Source of the DNA: Paenibacillus ferrarius
GTDB taxonomy: Bacteria; Bacillota; Bacilli; Paenibacillales; NBRC-103111
Length of the DNA: 64,000 bases
Reading direction: 5' to 3'
Assembly (NCBI RefSeq): GCF_002027705.1
Contig: NZ_MBTG01000023.1
Location: 186,001 to 250,000 of the forward strand
In this document: positions 62,627 to 64,000 of the stretch, piece after piece
Layout: each line of letters starts with the position of its first letter
How positions within the stretch are numbered: position 1 is the first letter of the stretch
Translations under genes and position numbers: made by a program
The notes under the pieces: generated by a model
Database searches by the model: none
The model's input: the letters and a program-made list of their open reading frames with translations, nothing else
Told to the model about the DNA's origin: nothing

Positions 62627-63367
62627 ATGCATTTGGCTAATAAGGCAGCCCTTGTTACAGGCGGAGGAACAGGAATTGGCCGAGCAACCTGCTTGGCACT
62701 GGCAGAACGAGGGGTCGCGGTAGCCGTTAACTATTCGCGTTCTCAAGATGAGGCGGAAGAAACTGTCCAAATGATTAGCAAGCGAGGCGGCCAAGCAATG
62801 GCCATTCAAGCCGATGTTTCGCAAGACGCGCAGGTTAGGGAGATGTCCGCTTCCGTCGTCCAGCGCTTCGGGACAATCGACTTGCTTGTGAATAACGCCA
62901 GTATCACGCGGCACATTCCCTTCGATGATCTGGATGCCGCAACGGAGGAGGTGTGGGATGAACTTTTTGATGTGAATGTAAAAGGGATGTATTTCTGCGC
63001 GCGAGCTGTTGCTCCTTTCATGAAAAAGAACCAGCAAGGCGCGATCGTGAATCTCGGCAGCATCGCAGGTCAGACGGGACTTGGCTCGTCGCTTCCCTAT
63101 GCGGTATCCAAAGCCGCTGTTCACGGTTTGACGAAGTCGCTGGCCCGCGCTTTGGCACCGGATATACGCGTCAACTGCGTGGTACCGGGGGCTGTCTCGA
63201 CAAGATGGTGGACCGGTCGGGAAGAACAGATGAAGAAGTTAGCCCCTAACCTTCTCTTACAGCGCATTTCCACACCTGAAGACATCGCTGCTTTTATTTG
63301 TGCAGCCTTGGAGCAGGAAGCAATGACGGGACAGATGATTACCGTGGACAGCGGTCAAACGCTGTGA
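62627..63367 (+). CDS. SDR family oxidoreductase
   Basis: 246 residues. TGGGTGIGRATCLAL is the cofactor motif, NNASIT lies near 90 and YAVSKAAVHGLTKSLARAL carries the catalytic Tyr and Lys. CAGAGGAG stands before the ATG. It resembles 3-oxoacyl-ACP or glucose dehydrogenases of the classical type; substrate unknown. Likely regulated by the divergent LysR protein. Confidence 0.88.
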   Translation: MHLANKAALVTGGGTGIGRATCLALAERGVAVAVNYSRSQDEAEETVQMISKRGGQAMAIQADVSQDAQVREMSASVVQRFGTIDLLVNNASITRHIPFDDLDAATEEVWDELFDVNVKGMYFCARAVAPFMKKNQQGAIVNLGSIAGQTGLGSSLPYAVSKAAVHGLTKSLARALAPDIRVNCVVPGAVSTRWWTGREEQMKKLAPNLLLQRISTPEDIAAFICAALEQEAMTGQMITVDSGQTL

Positions 63368-63456
63368 CAATCAGCCTTTTCGTCAGATAAAAGCAGCGAT
63401 GTGTGGCGGAAGTGCCACCACCTAGGCTTCGTCCGTCGCCGTCGATTAATGAAATG

Positions 63457-63635
63457 CCTGCATTAGTGCAGGCTTTTCCGATCAAATCGCGTGAAAATAA
63501 CAGAAAGCCTGCGATTATGCAGGCTTTCTAAGCTTTTTCGCCCTGGAATCGATCAATGCTCTCAAAAGGATGCATAATCGCAGGCTTTTCACCATTTTCC
63601 TTATTCCCAAGGCCAAAAGGATGCATATTTGCAGG
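63457..63635. repeat. four-palindrome array, CCTGC family, copy C
   Basis: Motifs at 63457 (CCTGCATTAGTGCAGG), 63508 (CCTGCGATTATGCAGG), 63568 (GGATGCATAATCGCAGG) and 63619 (GGATGCATATTTGCAGG); centres 51, 60.5 and 51 bp apart. Spacers differ from copies A and B, yet GCAGGCTTT after the motif is retained. Lies between convergent genes. The rest of the gap 63368-63792 shows no gene. Confidence 0.87.
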
Positions 63636-63745
63636 AATTATCCCGAAAATACAAACCGAACCTGACTCTGACGCAAACTGCCCAGTAGCTTAGGCAAATC
63701 AAGCCACAGGCCCCCTAATCTCAGACTGAAGTAGGCATAAAGAAA

Positions 63746-63782
63746 GCTGCCCTCAAGTAGATTCATCTACGATTTGGGACAG
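63746..63782. terminator. GTAGAT-loop hairpin
   Basis: GCTGCCC...GGGACAGC with an inner GTAGATTCATCTAC stem, downstream of the HxlR gene on the minus strand and followed there by TTTCTTT. Similar in sequence to the left end of the decayed IS at 39042 and to 11204-11241. Confidence 0.65.
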
Positions 63783-63792
63783 CCTCTACTCA

Positions 63793-64000
63793 TTAGTCTA
63801 TACTTACAAGCTCGGCATCTCTAGGATTCAGTTCATTTTCTTCTAATACAGCGAATTTATCCCCATATTCTTTGATAATATGTCTTTCTCCCCAAGCGCA
63901 CAGGGAATCCAGAATGGACTTCAGACTTTCGCCGTATTCGCTGAGCTCATATTCCACTTTGGGCGGAACTTGATTATAGCTAATCCGATTTACAATCCCA
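63793..64000 (-). CDS. HxlR-family transcriptional regulator (C-terminal part, cut by window end)
   Basis: 68 residues of the C-terminus are inside the window. The stretch ISYNQVPPKVEYELSEYGES is the wing and beta-hairpin signature of HxlR regulators (usual size ~110-130 residues); a longer tail than usual follows. The N-terminus and promoter lie outside. HxlR proteins respond to aldehydes, quinones or redox stress. Confidence 0.85.
   Translation of the reverse strand, partial: GIVNRISYNQVPPKVEYELSEYGESLKSILDSLCAWGERHIIKEYGDKFAVLEENELNPRDAELVSID

Noticed and set aside
39438..63635. Palindrome arrays as CRISPR arrays
   Set aside because: Repeats are only 16-22 nt, diverged within an array, always four in number, and in one family inverted halfway; no cas genes or leader are visible.

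Overview
The window looks like a chromosomal segment of a Paenibacillus-type Firmicute. The evidence is strong GGAGG-type ribosome binding sites with frequent GTG/TTG starts, many YesM/YesN-type two-component systems beside sugar ABC transporters, an MhqR-type quinone-response cluster, 7-1-7 Fur boxes and moderate G+C. I saw no tRNA, rRNA or CRISPR.

Layout. 1-11 kb: a carbohydrate locus on the minus strand (two permeases, lipoprotein binding protein, AraC-type regulator, YesM-type kinase, SDR, heparinase II/III-like lyase). Its two transcription units start from near-identical ~83 bp control regions and are separated by an unrelated plus-strand gene. 11-13.5 kb: fatty acid desaturase and NodB-type polysaccharide deacetylase. 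13.7-21.7 kb: a plus-strand operon with an OmpR/HK pair, a membrane-anchored protein, a binding protein, a fused permease, an ATPase and a second paralogous binding protein. 22.1-32.1 kb: a second uronic-polysaccharide locus (GH88 hydrolase, heparinase-like lyase, binding protein, regulator, kinase, two permeases). Both of its promoters carry paired 21-bp-spaced direct repeats exactly 36 nt upstream of the -10, a likely binding site of the locus regulator. 32.3-38.9 kb: MFS exporter, Ig-repeat surface protein, and a flavin reductase / hydrolase / ring-cleaving dioxygenase / MarR cluster with tandem operator palindromes. 39-48.3 kb: decayed IS1182-like element, heterodimeric ABC exporter, stalk-domain protein, threonine synthase, a small membrane protein and a repeat-rich gap. 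48.3-53.5 kb: 3-methyladenine glycosylase, RlmN-type methyltransferase, MocR-type regulator, arylamine N-acetyltransferase and two unknown proteins. 53.7-58.7 kb: Fur-controlled ferredoxin-NADP reductase and siderophore ABC importer. 59.3-64 kb: cadherin-like repeat surface protein, LysR/SDR divergent pair and a truncated HxlR regulator.

The most unusual feature is non-coding. Six ~180 bp arrays each hold four short palindromes whose centres are 50-51, 60.5-62 and 50-51 bp apart (about 5, 6 and 5 helical turns). They belong to three families with unrelated palindrome sequences (GCGGA/TCCGC, CCTGC/GCAGG, CATTGGA/TCCAATG) but the same geometry. Five of the six lie between convergent gene ends. 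I do not recognise this as a named element; it is my main candidate for something undescribed. Other dispersed structures are GTAGAT-loop hairpins, a ~330 bp inverted duplication flanking the ABC exporter-thrC segment, and two simple-sequence tracts that each follow a GCGGA-type array.
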